Assembly (NCBI GenBank): GCA_964492065.1
Contig: CAZBHH010000013.1
Location: 3,481 to 67,480, forward strand
Direction: 5' to 3'
Source of the DNA: JADKAC01 sp964492065
Lineage (GTDB): Bacteria; Bacteroidota; Bacteroidia; Chitinophagales; BACL12
Length of the DNA: 64,000 nucleotides
Each line of letters begins with the position of its first letter. Within the stretch, counting starts at the first letter, position 1. Positions 39,540 through 48,920 of this stretch are shown one piece after another. The notes beneath the pieces were generated by a model. It saw only the letters and a list, made by a program, of their open reading frames with translations, ran no database searches and was not told the origin of the DNA. Both the position numbers and the translations under genes were made by a program.

Positions 39540-42539
39540 TCAATTGCGCTGCACCACCAATTGCCGGTTGATCCCGGGCAAGTCACCCCGTATTTTTATC
39601 GAATAAATACCTTCGGCAAGCGTGCTGATATCCATGGAATGGAAGGTGTGCGGCGCTACGTGCACCGATTCACTTATCACCAATTCACCCAATGCGTTAT
39701 AGACCTGTAAGGTTATCGGACCGGAGAAATCGATTATCTCGAGCTGTGCTATAGATGAAGCCGGATTGGGAAATATTTTTCCAATCAAAGCGCTGTTCGA
39801 AAAAGTATAAATCAGATCTTGCGTAGTATCCTGTTGAGTAGTATCTATTTCCTCTTCGCCGATACCCCACAACTGCAAGTCATCAATTGCCGCTTCCACC
39901 AGGCTGCCGCCGTCGAGATCGGTACCTAAAATAGTGCTGTCTGCCGCTATAAACAACAAACTCACTGTTTCGGAGGCTTCGACATAATCCAGGATCCGCA
40001 CTACATTCTTTCGCCAACTGTTATCCGAAGTATAGGTCTTCTCTACCTGGACCCAATCGGTTTCATTATTGGAAATAAATACTTCCCAGGGGTCATTTCC
40101 CGGATTGCCGCTGGTGGGCGCATCATTTGAAAACCAGCGATAGTAAGTAAACACGGGATTGTCGAGTGCCGTCACATCGAATAAGGGTGTACGCAGGCTC
40201 GTTGCCCCGTCATCCACATCGTTTGCACCCAGGCCTTCCGCTAACGGGGCATTGCCGGTGAAGACACACAAATTTGTAAATCCCGGTGTGTGGTCATCGC
40301 CGGTCTGAAGGATATAGGAGCCATCGTATGTTTCAATCGGCACATCTACTGTCCAGGTACCGGTTGTATTGTCGTCATTGCCATAGGGATCCACTTCCCA
40401 ATCGGTGAAGGTATTATCGAAATCTTCGGTGGCATTGACGGTGTAACCTACCAGTGCATAATAGGGTAAGTTGGGGTCATCGGCTGTCACCTCTTTTGGC
40501 GTTGTAGCGGCGATACCGCCATATATGTCGGTAACGATAAAGTAGTATTCGACGATTGTCCCCGCCGGCTGCACACCGATATTTGCTTCATAGGTGGTTG
40601 CGCCTGTTTCGGTCATTGTCATTTGTGTAAAATCATCGGCCGGTGATGTGCGGTAATACAAAAACAGATCGCCGAGATACACCGGGAAGTCCACTTCCAA
40701 ATCCGCTTCCAGGATTACCGGATTGGCGGCGGGCAATGCGGCAGTTATATCCTCGTGATCAACAATTGCATTGGCCAGCAGGGTAATTCCGTGTTCGGCA
40801 AATGCTTCGAGAATGGCGATATCATTGGGAGTGCCATCGGTGAGATCGGCGTTGTCATCATCTGCCATCAGCGCTTCCAGCAACACATCCCTGTATATTA
40901 CCCCTTCGTTACCATCCATACCATCGCAAGTGGCATTCAGGGTTTCCTTCCAGATGTCAATCATGGCATCCATATTATATTCCAGGTTTTCATAAAGATC
41001 CCACCAGGCGCCGGCGATGATCTCACCATCGGCATGCACTTCGCCGACCAGGTCGGCAGGATATACTTTGGGTTCGGCATCATACCTTCTGACATAGCTG
41101 TCCACACCGCCCATAAATCCCTGTCCGAGGATTGGATCTTCGGTTATGGTAAATCCCCATACATCGGCATATCCTTCCTGCATGGCGCCGTTGTTCATCC
41201 CGGAAGCATCTCCCAAATAGGTATATAAATCGTAATTGATACCGTGGCCGTATTCGTGATAGACAATATCGCGGAACAAAGCAGTAGCAGGACAGCCTCC
41301 GCCTTCGGCATAGAAGTTTATACTGTTTCCATCGTAAAAGGCATTACAGGTTCCGTCATTTCTATCTGTGCGAATGGTCTGGTTAAAATCCAGCCCGTTG
41401 AAATCGGGGAACAGCGATTTCAGAAAATCGTGAACGATATTCTGATGGTAATACGCCGACACTTCGGAACCGGTAGCTCCCGATTCGGTATCGAAGGCAA
41501 TCACGTTATCTCCTTCTGTCAACTCAATAGTTATGGATTCCATGGAACTGCCCGATTCTCCCTGGTACACCTTTGCATACAAGCCTTGTAAATCCACGGT
41601 GGCTTCGGTGGGCTCGGTGATAAAGTCGAGATTCAGAATACCATTTTCATCAGCGAAATAATTCGATCCGTCAATCGTCACTTTTATATACGGTAAGCCT
41701 CTGGTCTCAGTAGGCAGCAGGGGATTATCGGAAATATCCGCCTGTACGGTAGCCGTGGCGGACAATAAATACGCTCCGCAGGCATGCACCTCATTGGTGC
41801 GGTACAATACCTCTCCCGTATGCGCATCCACCAGGGTGCGGTAAGTACCGGGCATATTTTCGGCATTTGAAGTATATACTAACACGGTGTACACCAGTTT
41901 AAAGGCGTAGCCGCCGACATTTGAATTTGGTACCGGTAAAATGGCGAGGCCCGGTTCTACTTCCACTGAATTCACGGCAATGGTAAAATCGGCGCTTGCT
42001 GCGCTTGCAGCCGCATCGCTGCTCAGGGACGGCACGGTATTGACGGCAATATCAGAAAAAGTGTTAAGTCCAAACAGAATTACTTTATAATCCGCTTTGG
42101 TCATCCGCAGCGTTGCGTCGGAAAACAATACCGGTAATCCTTCGTACTCCTGATAGAAATTGATATAATAATATTTAGATTCGTTGATATTCCGCAATCG
42201 CAGTGAATTCACTTCGGGTGCAAATGCCTTGGCGCTGTTAATTAAAAAATGCATTGCACGCTCTTCGACGGTCGCACCGGTGGTGGCAATTCCCTGGCCA
42301 AACGCCCGCTGCGGTTTGCCGTTAATTTCATTAAACTCAACCCACCAACTACCATTTGCAGCAACAAATTGCTGCCACGATGCCCCGGCACGCAACTTAG
42401 CCTGCAAAGCAGCATCGGGTTTGTATTGGGTATTCAGGACAAAGGTCTTTGTATAAGGATCTTTTTGATTAGGTGTGTTTTGCGCCCGTCCAAAACCGAA
42501 AAGAACGATTGCACAAATAACGAGGGTAATTTTTTTCAT
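39540..42539 (-). CDS. M36 (fungalysin) family metallopeptidase with T9SS sorting domain
   Basis: 999 residues. Signal peptide (MKKITLVICAIVLFGFGRAQ), an FTP-type propeptide, and the M36 catalytic domain with HEYGH at 428-432 and the third zinc ligand E455 in MQEGYADVWGF. A central beta-rich region follows (MAM-like, with EVFISNNETDWVQVEKTYT), and the last 80 residues (IFPNPASSIAQLEI ... GIYSIKIRG) form a type A T9SS C-terminal domain that directs export and attachment at the cell surface. Extracellular protein digestion is the likely role. About half identical by eye to the next gene upstream (42769-45729). Confidence 0.93.
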   Translation of the reverse strand: MKKITLVICAIVLFGFGRAQNTPNQKDPYTKTFVLNTQYKPDAALQAKLRAGASWQQFVAANGSWWVEFNEINGKPQRAFGQGIATTGATVEERAMHFLINSAKAFAPEVNSLRLRNINESKYYYINFYQEYEGLPVLFSDATLRMTKADYKVILFGLNTFSDIAVNTVPSLSSDAAASAASADFTIAVNSVEVEPGLAILPVPNSNVGGYAFKLVYTVLVYTSNAENMPGTYRTLVDAHTGEVLYRTNEVHACGAYLLSATATVQADISDNPLLPTETRGLPYIKVTIDGSNYFADENGILNLDFITEPTEATVDLQGLYAKVYQGESGSSMESITIELTEGDNVIAFDTESGATGSEVSAYYHQNIVHDFLKSLFPDFNGLDFNQTIRTDRNDGTCNAFYDGNSINFYAEGGGCPATALFRDIVYHEYGHGINYDLYTYLGDASGMNNGAMQEGYADVWGFTITEDPILGQGFMGGVDSYVRRYDAEPKVYPADLVGEVHADGEIIAGAWWDLYENLEYNMDAMIDIWKETLNATCDGMDGNEGVIYRDVLLEALMADDDNADLTDGTPNDIAILEAFAEHGITLLANAIVDHEDITAALPAANPVILEADLEVDFPVYLGDLFLYYRTSPADDFTQMTMTETGATTYEANIGVQPAGTIVEYYFIVTDIYGGIAATTPKEVTADDPNLPYYALVGYTVNATEDFDNTFTDWEVDPYGNDDNTTGTWTVDVPIETYDGSYILQTGDDHTPGFTNLCVFTGNAPLAEGLGANDVDDGATSLRTPLFDVTALDNPVFTYYRWFSNDAPTSGNPGNDPWEVFISNNETDWVQVEKTYTSDNSWRKNVVRILDYVEASETVSLLFIAADSTILGTDLDGGSLVEAAIDDLQLWGIGEEEIDTTQQDTTQDLIYTFSNSALIGKIFPNPASSIAQLEIIDFSGPITLQVYNALGELVISESVHVAPHTFHSMDISTLAEGIYSIKIRGDLPGINRQLVVQRN

Positions 42540-42603
42540 TTGCTTTTAATTAAGTGATGTAATTTGAGATGAAGGAGCTAAGTATTCTGTTGCGTTAATT
42601 CTC

Positions 42604-42611
42604 CAAAAATA
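42604..42611 (-). promoter_or_regulatory. Putative -7 box for the first M36 peptidase gene
   Basis: Minus-strand TATTTTTG matches TAnnTTTG, 65-72 bp upstream of the start at 42539, leaving a leader of about 58 nt. Confidence 0.4.
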
Positions 42612-42700
42612 AGCAAAACGATTGTCATTGCAGTGTAATAAGCGTGCTCTGTTCACCGGGTATGTTCCACGGCAAACCAATGCTTATTTCTGCGATTCAA

Positions 42701-42738
42701 TTAGTGGTCGAAAACTGTAAACTGCGCAAAGGCACAGC
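42701..42738 (-). repeat. Duplicated 3' end of the M36 peptidase gene (scar)
   Basis: On the minus strand this stretch encodes SCAFAQFTVFDH and a TAA stop, while the intact gene ends at 42769 with GCAFAQFTVLDH and TAG. About 33 of 36 bases are shared. The fragment lies 69 bp downstream of the intact end and has no gene body of its own. Confidence 0.85.
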
Positions 42739-42768
42739 TATTTGTATGCGCATCTTCCAAAAAGTCTG

Positions 42769-45729
42769 CTAGTGGTCGAGAACGGTAAACTGCGCAAAGG
42801 CACAACCCGTATCGCCGCAAAGTCCTACCAGGTAAATACCCGCCTGCAGTTCACCTACGGATAAGGCGTACTCTGCATTGGCAACTAAGTCTTTTGCTTC
42901 GGTGTACACCAATGCACCGAGCGCATTAAAAACCCTGATTGATGCGTAACCGGAAAACGCTCCCGAATTAAATCTCAACACATCGTTCACCGGGTTAGGG
43001 TATACCTGCAGTAAATATTCTTCTGAAAGATCGGATACCGGAGAAGCGTAATCTACATCCCACAATAAGAGATCGTCAATCGCCGCCTCCACTGTGGACT
43101 GTCCATCGGCGTCCATATCCGGGTCAATGCTGTCCTGTGCAACAAATAAAAACGATACGGATGCTGTAGCTTCCACATAGTCTTTAACTCTTACGACATT
43201 TTTTCTCCACGAATTGTCGGAGGTGAAAGTATTCTCTACAATCACCCAATCATCGCCGTTATCGGAGATATACACTCTCCAGGGGTCATTGCCTTTATTC
43301 GTACTCGTCGGGGCATCATTGGAAAACCAGCGGTAGTAGGTAAACACCGGATCACCGAGGGCGGTTACATCAAAAGCCGGGCTTTGTAAGGAGGTCTTTC
43401 CATTGTCCACATCGGCGATATTCATCGGGCCTGCTTCATTGCCGGTTACCACACAAATATTAGATGCGCCTTCCGTATGATCGAACCCGGGTTGAATTAT
43501 AGCGCCGTTAAAGTCCATTGTCTGTATGGGATTGGCGACTACCCATGCGCCAGAGGTGGCGTCATCGTCACCTGACGGATTCATAATCCAGGACCCCATG
43601 GATGTATCGAAATCTTCCCGTGCGATTTCCATATAACCGATCATTGCAAAATAGGATAAATTGGGATCGGCAATACCCACTTTCAACGGCGCATCGGCGG
43701 CGTGATTTCCAAACAAGTCTTTCACCTGGAAGTAATACTCAATCACCGTACCCGGAGCGAAGGTGCCGAGATTGGCATAATAACTTCCCTCTGCCAGCGG
43801 ATACATGACCGCCTGCGTAAATGGTCCGGAATTGTCGGTGCGGTAATAGATATAAAAACTACCGGCATAAGATGGAAAATCCGTAATCAGGTTGGCATAC
43901 ATAATTACCGGTTCTACCGGCGACAGAGAAGCAGCACTTTCAAAATGTTCAATGCGCACATCGCCGAGGACAAAAATACCGTGCTCGGCAAAGGCATCTA
44001 AGATCAGCGCCATATTCGGCGTACCGTCCGAAGGGTTGTCGTTATCATCATCTGCCAGGAGCGCCTCTATCAATACGGCGGTGTAAATCGTGCCCTCGGT
44101 ACCGGCAGCGCCATCGGGAGTTCCGTATTGCGACTCCTTCCATATCGCTACCATTGCTTCCAGGTCGTAATCGAAATTTTCATATACATCCCACCAGGCG
44201 CCGGCAATGATTTCGCCGTCGTTGTGCACTTCGCCGTTAATGTCATCGGGGTAATATTTCGGCCCTAAATCGTAGCGCCGGATTTGGGTAGAGGCGCTGT
44301 AATTCCACCCTTGTGCGATAATGGGATTTTCGGTAATTGTAAACGCCCAGATATCGGCATAGCCCTCGTTCATAGCTCCGTTATTCATGCCGCTGTAATC
44401 GCCTAAATAGGCGTACAGGTTGTCATTAATGCCGTGACCATACTCGTGATAGACCACATCATTAAATAAAGCGCTTGCCTGGCATCCGCTGCCCTCGGCA
44501 TAAAAATTTATTCCCGTTCCGTCGTAAAAAGCGTTGCATGAGCCATCGGTGCGATCGACCCGTATCGGCTGCGCATAATCCAGCGATGAAAAGTCGGGGT
44601 ATAATGCCTTCGCATGATCGTGCACGATTGCCTGATGGTAAAAGGCCGAAACTTCCCGCGGTGTCGCCGTGGATATACTGTCAAACACAATGTAATTATC
44701 ACCCGGCAACAATGTCACCATCCCGGTTTCCATATCCTCACCTGATTCGCCTTCAAACACCTGGCCGTAAGTTCCCCTTAAACTCACTATGGCATCTGTT
44801 GCCTCGGTGATAAAATCCAGATTCACGACGCCGTTAGAATCGGCATAGTAATGTATGCCGTCTATCGTAATGCGTATATAAGGCAGGCCCCTCACGTTGA
44901 CAGGCTGTAACGGATTATCGGTAATAGTCGCTTCCACTGCGGCATTCGCTTCCATCAAATAGGCGCCGCACGCCTTCACTTTATTTTGCCTGTACCACAC
45001 CACTCCGCTATGTGCATCTACCAGTGTGTAATAATTGCCGGGCAGGCCGTTGAGGTCTCTCGTCTTAACCATCACGGTATAAACCAGTTTATACGAGTAA
45101 CCGCTGCCGTCCGAATCGGGTACCGGCAGGATGGCGAGTTCCGGTTGTGTTTCCGCACCGGTAACTTCGATATCGAAATCGAGTGATGCGTTCACCGCTG
45201 CAGCATTCGGGTCAATTGACGGAATAGTACTCACCGAAATATCGCCGTACGTCTCCAGGCCGAACATGATTACTTTGTAATCACTCTTTGTCATCCGCAG
45301 TGTTGCTTTGCTGAACAGCACTTCCAACCCTGCGTGGCGCTGTGTGTAATCTATGTAATAGTATTTGGAAGTGCTAATATTTCTCAGCACATATTCATCC
45401 GCTTCAGGCACAAAATCACCGATTGTATTTTGAATGAAATGCATCGCCCGCTCCTCAATCGTGGAACCCGTTGTCGCTATGCCATTGCCGAATGCACGAA
45501 ACGGCTTTCCGCTCCACTCATTGAACTCCACATTCCATTTGCCATGCACCGCAACAAACTGCTGCCACGCCGGCATTGCTTTGAATGCGTTTTGCTTTTG
45601 CACATCCGGGCGATACCCGGTTTGGGCGATAAAGGTCTTGACATAGGGATCACCTGCACGATTGGGTGATTGAGCCTGCATATAATGCAGCCCGGCAATA
45701 AAGCTGATGACAAGTGCTATTTTTCTCAT
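42769..45729 (-). CDS. M36 (fungalysin) family metallopeptidase with T9SS sorting domain (paralogue)
   Basis: 986 residues from ATG 45729; the frame is open farther upstream (to 45804) but the start at MRKIALVISFIAGLHYMQAQ gives a proper signal peptide. Propeptide, then HEYGH at 428-432 (same position as in the paralogue) and MNEGYADIWAF for the third ligand. Same beta-rich middle region and a T9SS C-terminal domain (LLQVYPNPVNDVLRFNS ... AGIYLVGLCG), with an unusual two-cysteine end CGDTGCAFAQFTVLDH. Secreted surface peptidase. Tandem duplicate of the downstream gene, with a copy of its own last codons left behind in the spacer. Confidence 0.93.
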   Translation of the reverse strand: MRKIALVISFIAGLHYMQAQSPNRAGDPYVKTFIAQTGYRPDVQKQNAFKAMPAWQQFVAVHGKWNVEFNEWSGKPFRAFGNGIATTGSTIEERAMHFIQNTIGDFVPEADEYVLRNISTSKYYYIDYTQRHAGLEVLFSKATLRMTKSDYKVIMFGLETYGDISVSTIPSIDPNAAAVNASLDFDIEVTGAETQPELAILPVPDSDGSGYSYKLVYTVMVKTRDLNGLPGNYYTLVDAHSGVVWYRQNKVKACGAYLMEANAAVEATITDNPLQPVNVRGLPYIRITIDGIHYYADSNGVVNLDFITEATDAIVSLRGTYGQVFEGESGEDMETGMVTLLPGDNYIVFDSISTATPREVSAFYHQAIVHDHAKALYPDFSSLDYAQPIRVDRTDGSCNAFYDGTGINFYAEGSGCQASALFNDVVYHEYGHGINDNLYAYLGDYSGMNNGAMNEGYADIWAFTITENPIIAQGWNYSASTQIRRYDLGPKYYPDDINGEVHNDGEIIAGAWWDVYENFDYDLEAMVAIWKESQYGTPDGAAGTEGTIYTAVLIEALLADDDNDNPSDGTPNMALILDAFAEHGIFVLGDVRIEHFESAASLSPVEPVIMYANLITDFPSYAGSFYIYYRTDNSGPFTQAVMYPLAEGSYYANLGTFAPGTVIEYYFQVKDLFGNHAADAPLKVGIADPNLSYFAMIGYMEIAREDFDTSMGSWIMNPSGDDDATSGAWVVANPIQTMDFNGAIIQPGFDHTEGASNICVVTGNEAGPMNIADVDNGKTSLQSPAFDVTALGDPVFTYYRWFSNDAPTSTNKGNDPWRVYISDNGDDWVIVENTFTSDNSWRKNVVRVKDYVEATASVSFLFVAQDSIDPDMDADGQSTVEAAIDDLLLWDVDYASPVSDLSEEYLLQVYPNPVNDVLRFNSGAFSGYASIRVFNALGALVYTEAKDLVANAEYALSVGELQAGIYLVGLCGDTGCAFAQFTVLDH

Positions 45730-45791
45730 AATTATAAAACTGGATAAATTTTTAACGGGAAACAAAAGGCCAGGCTTTCGATTCCGGTTGC

Positions 45792-45799
45792 CAAAGGTA
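45792..45799 (-). promoter_or_regulatory. Putative -7 box for the second M36 peptidase gene
   Basis: Minus-strand TACCTTTG, an exact TAnnTTTG match, 63-70 bp upstream of ATG 45729. It lies beyond that start, so the longer reading frame back to 45804 would begin upstream of the promoter and can be excluded. Confidence 0.5.
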
Positions 45800-45956
45800 A
45801 CCACTTTTGCGTGGCGTCGGTTCGGGTATCACGGGCGCTGCCTGTATTTAATCTTAAAACAAACCATCGCCTTGTTATCTGACCTTGCAATGACAATTTT
45901 TGTTGTTTGCTTCACTTTGAAATCCCCGAGCAAAGGAGCGGGCAGCATACTACCGG

Positions 45957-46718
45957 CTACACATGAATTTTTAACCCGTCGTAAGCTAAATGCACATGAG
46001 CGGGCAGCTGTGCTTCCACCTCCGCATGGAGCCCCATCTGGTGACTGATATGGGTGAGATATCCCGTTTCCGGTTTCAACTCGGTTATTAAAGCGAGCGC
46101 ATCCTCGAGGTTAAAATGCGAAATATGCTTTTCCTTCCGCAATGCATTTATCACCAACACCTTTGTCCCGGCAATTTTTGGCTTTTCTTCTTCGGGCAGG
46201 TGGTTGGCATCCGTGATATAGGTAAAATCGCCGATGCGGAATCCAAATACCGGCAGGTGATAATGGTACAACTGAATGGGAATACAATGGATGCTGCCAA
46301 TGGAAAACGGCGCATTGTGAATGCGGTGCAGGGTAATCTCCGGCAGCCCCGGATATTGCATCTCGTCGAAGATATAATGAAAGCGCTTCCGCAAAGCGGC
46401 CTCCACCTGTTCCGACACATAGATATCCATGGATTTGTTGTGCAGGAAATTATAGGGGCGAATTTCATCCAGTCCCGCTATATGGTCGTTGTGTTCATGG
46501 GTATATATAATGGCATCGATATCATCCACCTGCTCACGCAGCATTTGCAGGCGCATGTCCGGGCCGGTATCGATGAGCAATTTCTTTGACTGGAATTCAA
46601 TGAGTACCGAAGTGCGCAACCGGTTATCCTTCGGATCGGCAGATGTACATACTGCACAGTGACAGCCCATCATGGGAACGCCGCTGGAAGTGCCCGATCC
46701 GAGTATGGTGACAATCAA
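45957..46718 (-). CDS. MBL-fold metallo-hydrolase
   Basis: 253 residues from a TTG at 46718 whose last bases overlap the TGA stop of the preceding gene (TTGA); earlier in-frame codons have no family similarity. Starts with VTILGSGTSSGVPMMGCHCAVC, has the metal-binding HEHNDHIAGLDE motif, and later the ITDANHLPEE and LTHISHQMG segments that complete the two-metal site. This is the PhnP-like/lipoyltransferase-associated MBL type acting as a phosphodiesterase on small substrates in the cytosol. Substrate unknown. Confidence 0.88.
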   Translation of the reverse strand: MIVTILGSGTSSGVPMMGCHCAVCTSADPKDNRLRTSVLIEFQSKKLLIDTGPDMRLQMLREQVDDIDAIIYTHEHNDHIAGLDEIRPYNFLHNKSMDIYVSEQVEAALRKRFHYIFDEMQYPGLPEITLHRIHNAPFSIGSIHCIPIQLYHYHLPVFGFRIGDFTYITDANHLPEEEKPKIAGTKVLVINALRKEKHISHFNLEDALALITELKPETGYLTHISHQMGLHAEVEAQLPAHVHLAYDGLKIHV

Positions 46719-46987
46719 GATTTTTCGGTTTGCAAATGATATTGTGTTAAAAATTCGCGGGAGGAATCGCTCAACCGGTTTTCGTCTATTTCCAACTGCG
46801 AGATAATTTCTATCAATGCATTCATCTGGGATTCTATTTCGTAAAACCTGTTTATCACAATCACCTTTTTTGTCTCCAGCAGGCAATATCCCGAAGCGAA
46901 GTTCCCCTTTTCATAGCGCACGATATACCCCGCTTCATGGAGCAGGCTTTCCAATCGTTTCAGGTTGTTTGACGTATATTTGAGCAT
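46715..46987 (-). CDS. Conserved small protein of unknown function
   Basis: 90 residues, soluble, starting MLKYTSNNLKRLESLLHEAGYIVRYEKGNFASGYC. I recognise no characterised domain; the sequence has an alpha-beta pattern (two helices round the hairpin KGNFASGYCLLETKKVIVINRF). Proteins like this stand before MBL hydrolases in other Bacteroidota to my recollection. A full Bacteroidetes promoter lies upstream and the stop overlaps the MBL start, so the two are made together. Confidence 0.75.
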   Translation of the reverse strand: MLKYTSNNLKRLESLLHEAGYIVRYEKGNFASGYCLLETKKVIVINRFYEIESQMNALIEIISQLEIDENRLSDSSREFLTQYHLQTEKS

Positions 46988-47005
46988 AATTACCAGTTGT
47001 TAGTT

Positions 47006-47034
47006 CAAAAGTAATCTTAACTAAAATAAGCAAA
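47006..47034 (-). promoter_or_regulatory. Promoter of the small-protein/MBL operon
   Basis: Minus strand: -33 TTTG (47031-47034), a 17-bp spacer, -7 TACTTTTG (47006-47013); then 18 bp to the ATG at 46987. Complete consensus match. Confidence 0.65.
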
Positions 47035-47055
47035 CGAACAAATAATCAACATCGG

Positions 47056-47676
47056 ATGAAAGCGTATTTGTTTTTAGCTTGTCTGGCTTGTGTTTTTAGG
47101 GTGCATGGCCAGATACAGCACGGCTCGAAAGACAAGGATTTCAGGCTATTTGATGCGGGGGCAGCCATTGGGTTTAACGCTTCCCAGGTGGATGGTGATA
47201 ACCTGGCCGGGTTCCATAAATTGGGTTGGAATGCCGGCGCCGTGGCTCATGTCAATTTCGATCCGCACTGGTCGGTGAGTTTTGAATTGCTCTATACACA
47301 AAAAGGCAGCCGCACCTACCCCGACCCCGACCTTATTAATACCTATAAACTGACTTTGCACTACGCAGAAGTCCCCGTTCTGCTGAATTACAATGATAAG
47401 AACCGGATTCTGTTTCATGCAGGTCTCGCCTATGGCCGCCTGTTTAAATTCAAAGAATTAATAAACGGGCTGGAAAATCAGAATAATGAAAATGCATTTC
47501 ACAAAGATGAGTTGAGCTACCTGTTTGGCATTACCGCCTTGGTGGGACAGGAAAAACATTTCGGTGTGAATCTGCGCTACCAGGGCAGCATTACATCCAT
47601 TGGCAAGTCGGCCAACCCAAAGGTACCCGGTATGACGAGTCGTTTGATCTCATTGCGTGGGATGTATTATTTCTAA
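47056..47676 (+). CDS. PorT-family outer-membrane beta-barrel protein
   Basis: 206 residues. Signal peptide MKAYLFLACLACVFRVHGQ, then FDAGAAIGFNASQVDGDNLAGFHKLGWNAGAV, the usual start of PorT/porin-like barrels of Bacteroidota (G...G.N.SQ..GD...G..K.G...G), followed by SFELLYTQKGSR and a last strand LISLRGMYYF. PorT itself is a T9SS assembly factor, but this broad family has many members and no specific role can be given. Its stop is 2 bp from the convergent ruvB stop. Confidence 0.85.
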   Translation: MKAYLFLACLACVFRVHGQIQHGSKDKDFRLFDAGAAIGFNASQVDGDNLAGFHKLGWNAGAVAHVNFDPHWSVSFELLYTQKGSRTYPDPDLINTYKLTLHYAEVPVLLNYNDKNRILFHAGLAYGRLFKFKELINGLENQNNENAFHKDELSYLFGITALVGQEKHFGVNLRYQGSITSIGKSANPKVPGMTSRLISLRGMYYF

Positions 47677-47678
47677 GA

Positions 47679-48707
47679 TCAGTCGAATAAACCCCGCATC
47701 GCAGCCGGCGGCACCTTGCCGATATGTGTAAATGCCTTAGCGGTTGCTTCCCGCCCCCGCGGTGTGCGCTGGATATATCCCTCCTGGATTAAAAAGGGTT
47801 CGTACACTTCTTCGATGGTTCCCGCTTCTTCACCCACAGCCGTTGCCAGGGTGGTAACGCCCACCGGCCCGCCGCCGAATTTTTCGATGATGGCAGTCAA
47901 TATGCGGTTGTCCATTTCATCCAGGCCGTGTTCATCCACATTCAAAGCATTTAAACCGTATTTAGCTATTTCCATTGTAATAATGCCATCGCCCTTCACC
48001 TGGGCAAAATCCCTGAGCCGCCGCAATAAATTATTTGCTATCCGCGGCGTTCCCCTGCTGCGCCTCGCCACTTCAAAGGACCCCTCCGGGGTAATCTCGG
48101 TATGTAAGATGCGGGCTGCCCTTTCAATTATTTTTTGCAGCACCTCACTGTTGTAATATTCAATGCGGGAAGTGATGCCGAAACGGGAACGCAGGGGCGC
48201 ACTCAACATACCCGACCGGGTAGTGGCGCCAACCAAGGTAAAGGGATTTAAGTTTATCTGTACGGATCTCGCATTCGGGCCTGATTCAATCAGGATATCA
48301 ATTTTAAAATCCTCCATCGCCTGGTACAGGTACTCTTCAACTACAGTGCTCAGCCTGTGTATTTCGTCAATGAATAAGACATCTCTCTCATTCAACCCCG
48401 TGAGCAAGCCGGCGAGGTCTCCGGCTTTTTCCAGAACCGGGCCGGAAGTAATCTTCAGGTTAACCTGTAATTCGTTGGCGATAATATGGGAGAGCGTAGT
48501 CTTTCCCAGCCCGGGCGGGCCATGCAATAACACGTGGTCTAATGCATCGCCACGCTTGCGGGCGGCCTCAATAAATACCTTCAGATTATCAATGAGCTTT
48601 TCCTGCCCGTTAAATTCGTAAAATCCCTGCGGACGCAATACCTTTTCCACCTCCTTTTCAGAGGCGCTCATAAATGTACCGGTCGGATCTAAATTCGGAT
48701 TATTCAC
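47679..48707 (-). CDS. ruvB: Holliday junction branch migration DNA helicase RuvB
   Basis: 342 residues. KVLRPQGFYEFNGQEKLIDNLKVF start, Walker A HGPPGLGKTTLSHI, Walker B DEIHRL, sensor ATTRSGMLSAPLRSRF, and the C-terminal winged-helix with GYIQRTPRGR. Hexameric motor that drives branch migration with RuvA. No ruvA or ruvC nearby. The upstream spacer carries a perfect 13-bp inverted repeat. Confidence 0.98.
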   Translation of the reverse strand: MNNPNLDPTGTFMSASEKEVEKVLRPQGFYEFNGQEKLIDNLKVFIEAARKRGDALDHVLLHGPPGLGKTTLSHIIANELQVNLKITSGPVLEKAGDLAGLLTGLNERDVLFIDEIHRLSTVVEEYLYQAMEDFKIDILIESGPNARSVQINLNPFTLVGATTRSGMLSAPLRSRFGITSRIEYYNSEVLQKIIERAARILHTEITPEGSFEVARRSRGTPRIANNLLRRLRDFAQVKGDGIITMEIAKYGLNALNVDEHGLDEMDNRILTAIIEKFGGGPVGVTTLATAVGEEAGTIEEVYEPFLIQEGYIQRTPRGREATAKAFTHIGKVPPAAMRGLFD

Positions 48708-48774
48708 TCCGGTAAAATTAATTAATTAACGAGAGGAAGTGTCCAATTCATTATATCCACCTTTCGGGATATCC

Positions 48775-48803
48775 ACACTTTGAGGAACAATTCCTCAAAG
48801 TGT
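48775..48803. promoter_or_regulatory. Perfect inverted repeat in the ruvB / lipoprotein divergent spacer
   Basis: ACACTTTGAGGAA, loop CAA, TTCCTCAAAGTGT. Thirteen paired bases, centred 82 bp from ruvB and 132 bp from the divergent lipoprotein gene. Both genes point away from it, so it cannot terminate either. It could be an operator or a stable leader hairpin. Confidence 0.6.
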
Positions 48804-48920
48804 AACGCCCGGATGTGTAGAATTTTGCAAATAATATGCAATTAATGCCGTTTTAGGCACAAAATCACCTTTGGCAGGAAATTTTCTACTCACACCAATA
48901 CATAAAAAAAAGAGTCTATT

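Noticed and set aside
42622..45902. Shared 12-mer TTGTCATTGCA in the two M36 upstream regions (near 42622 and, inverted, near 45888)
   Set aside because: It is short, lies in opposite orientation and at different distances from the genes; may be a trace of a common dispersed repeat but cannot be supported.
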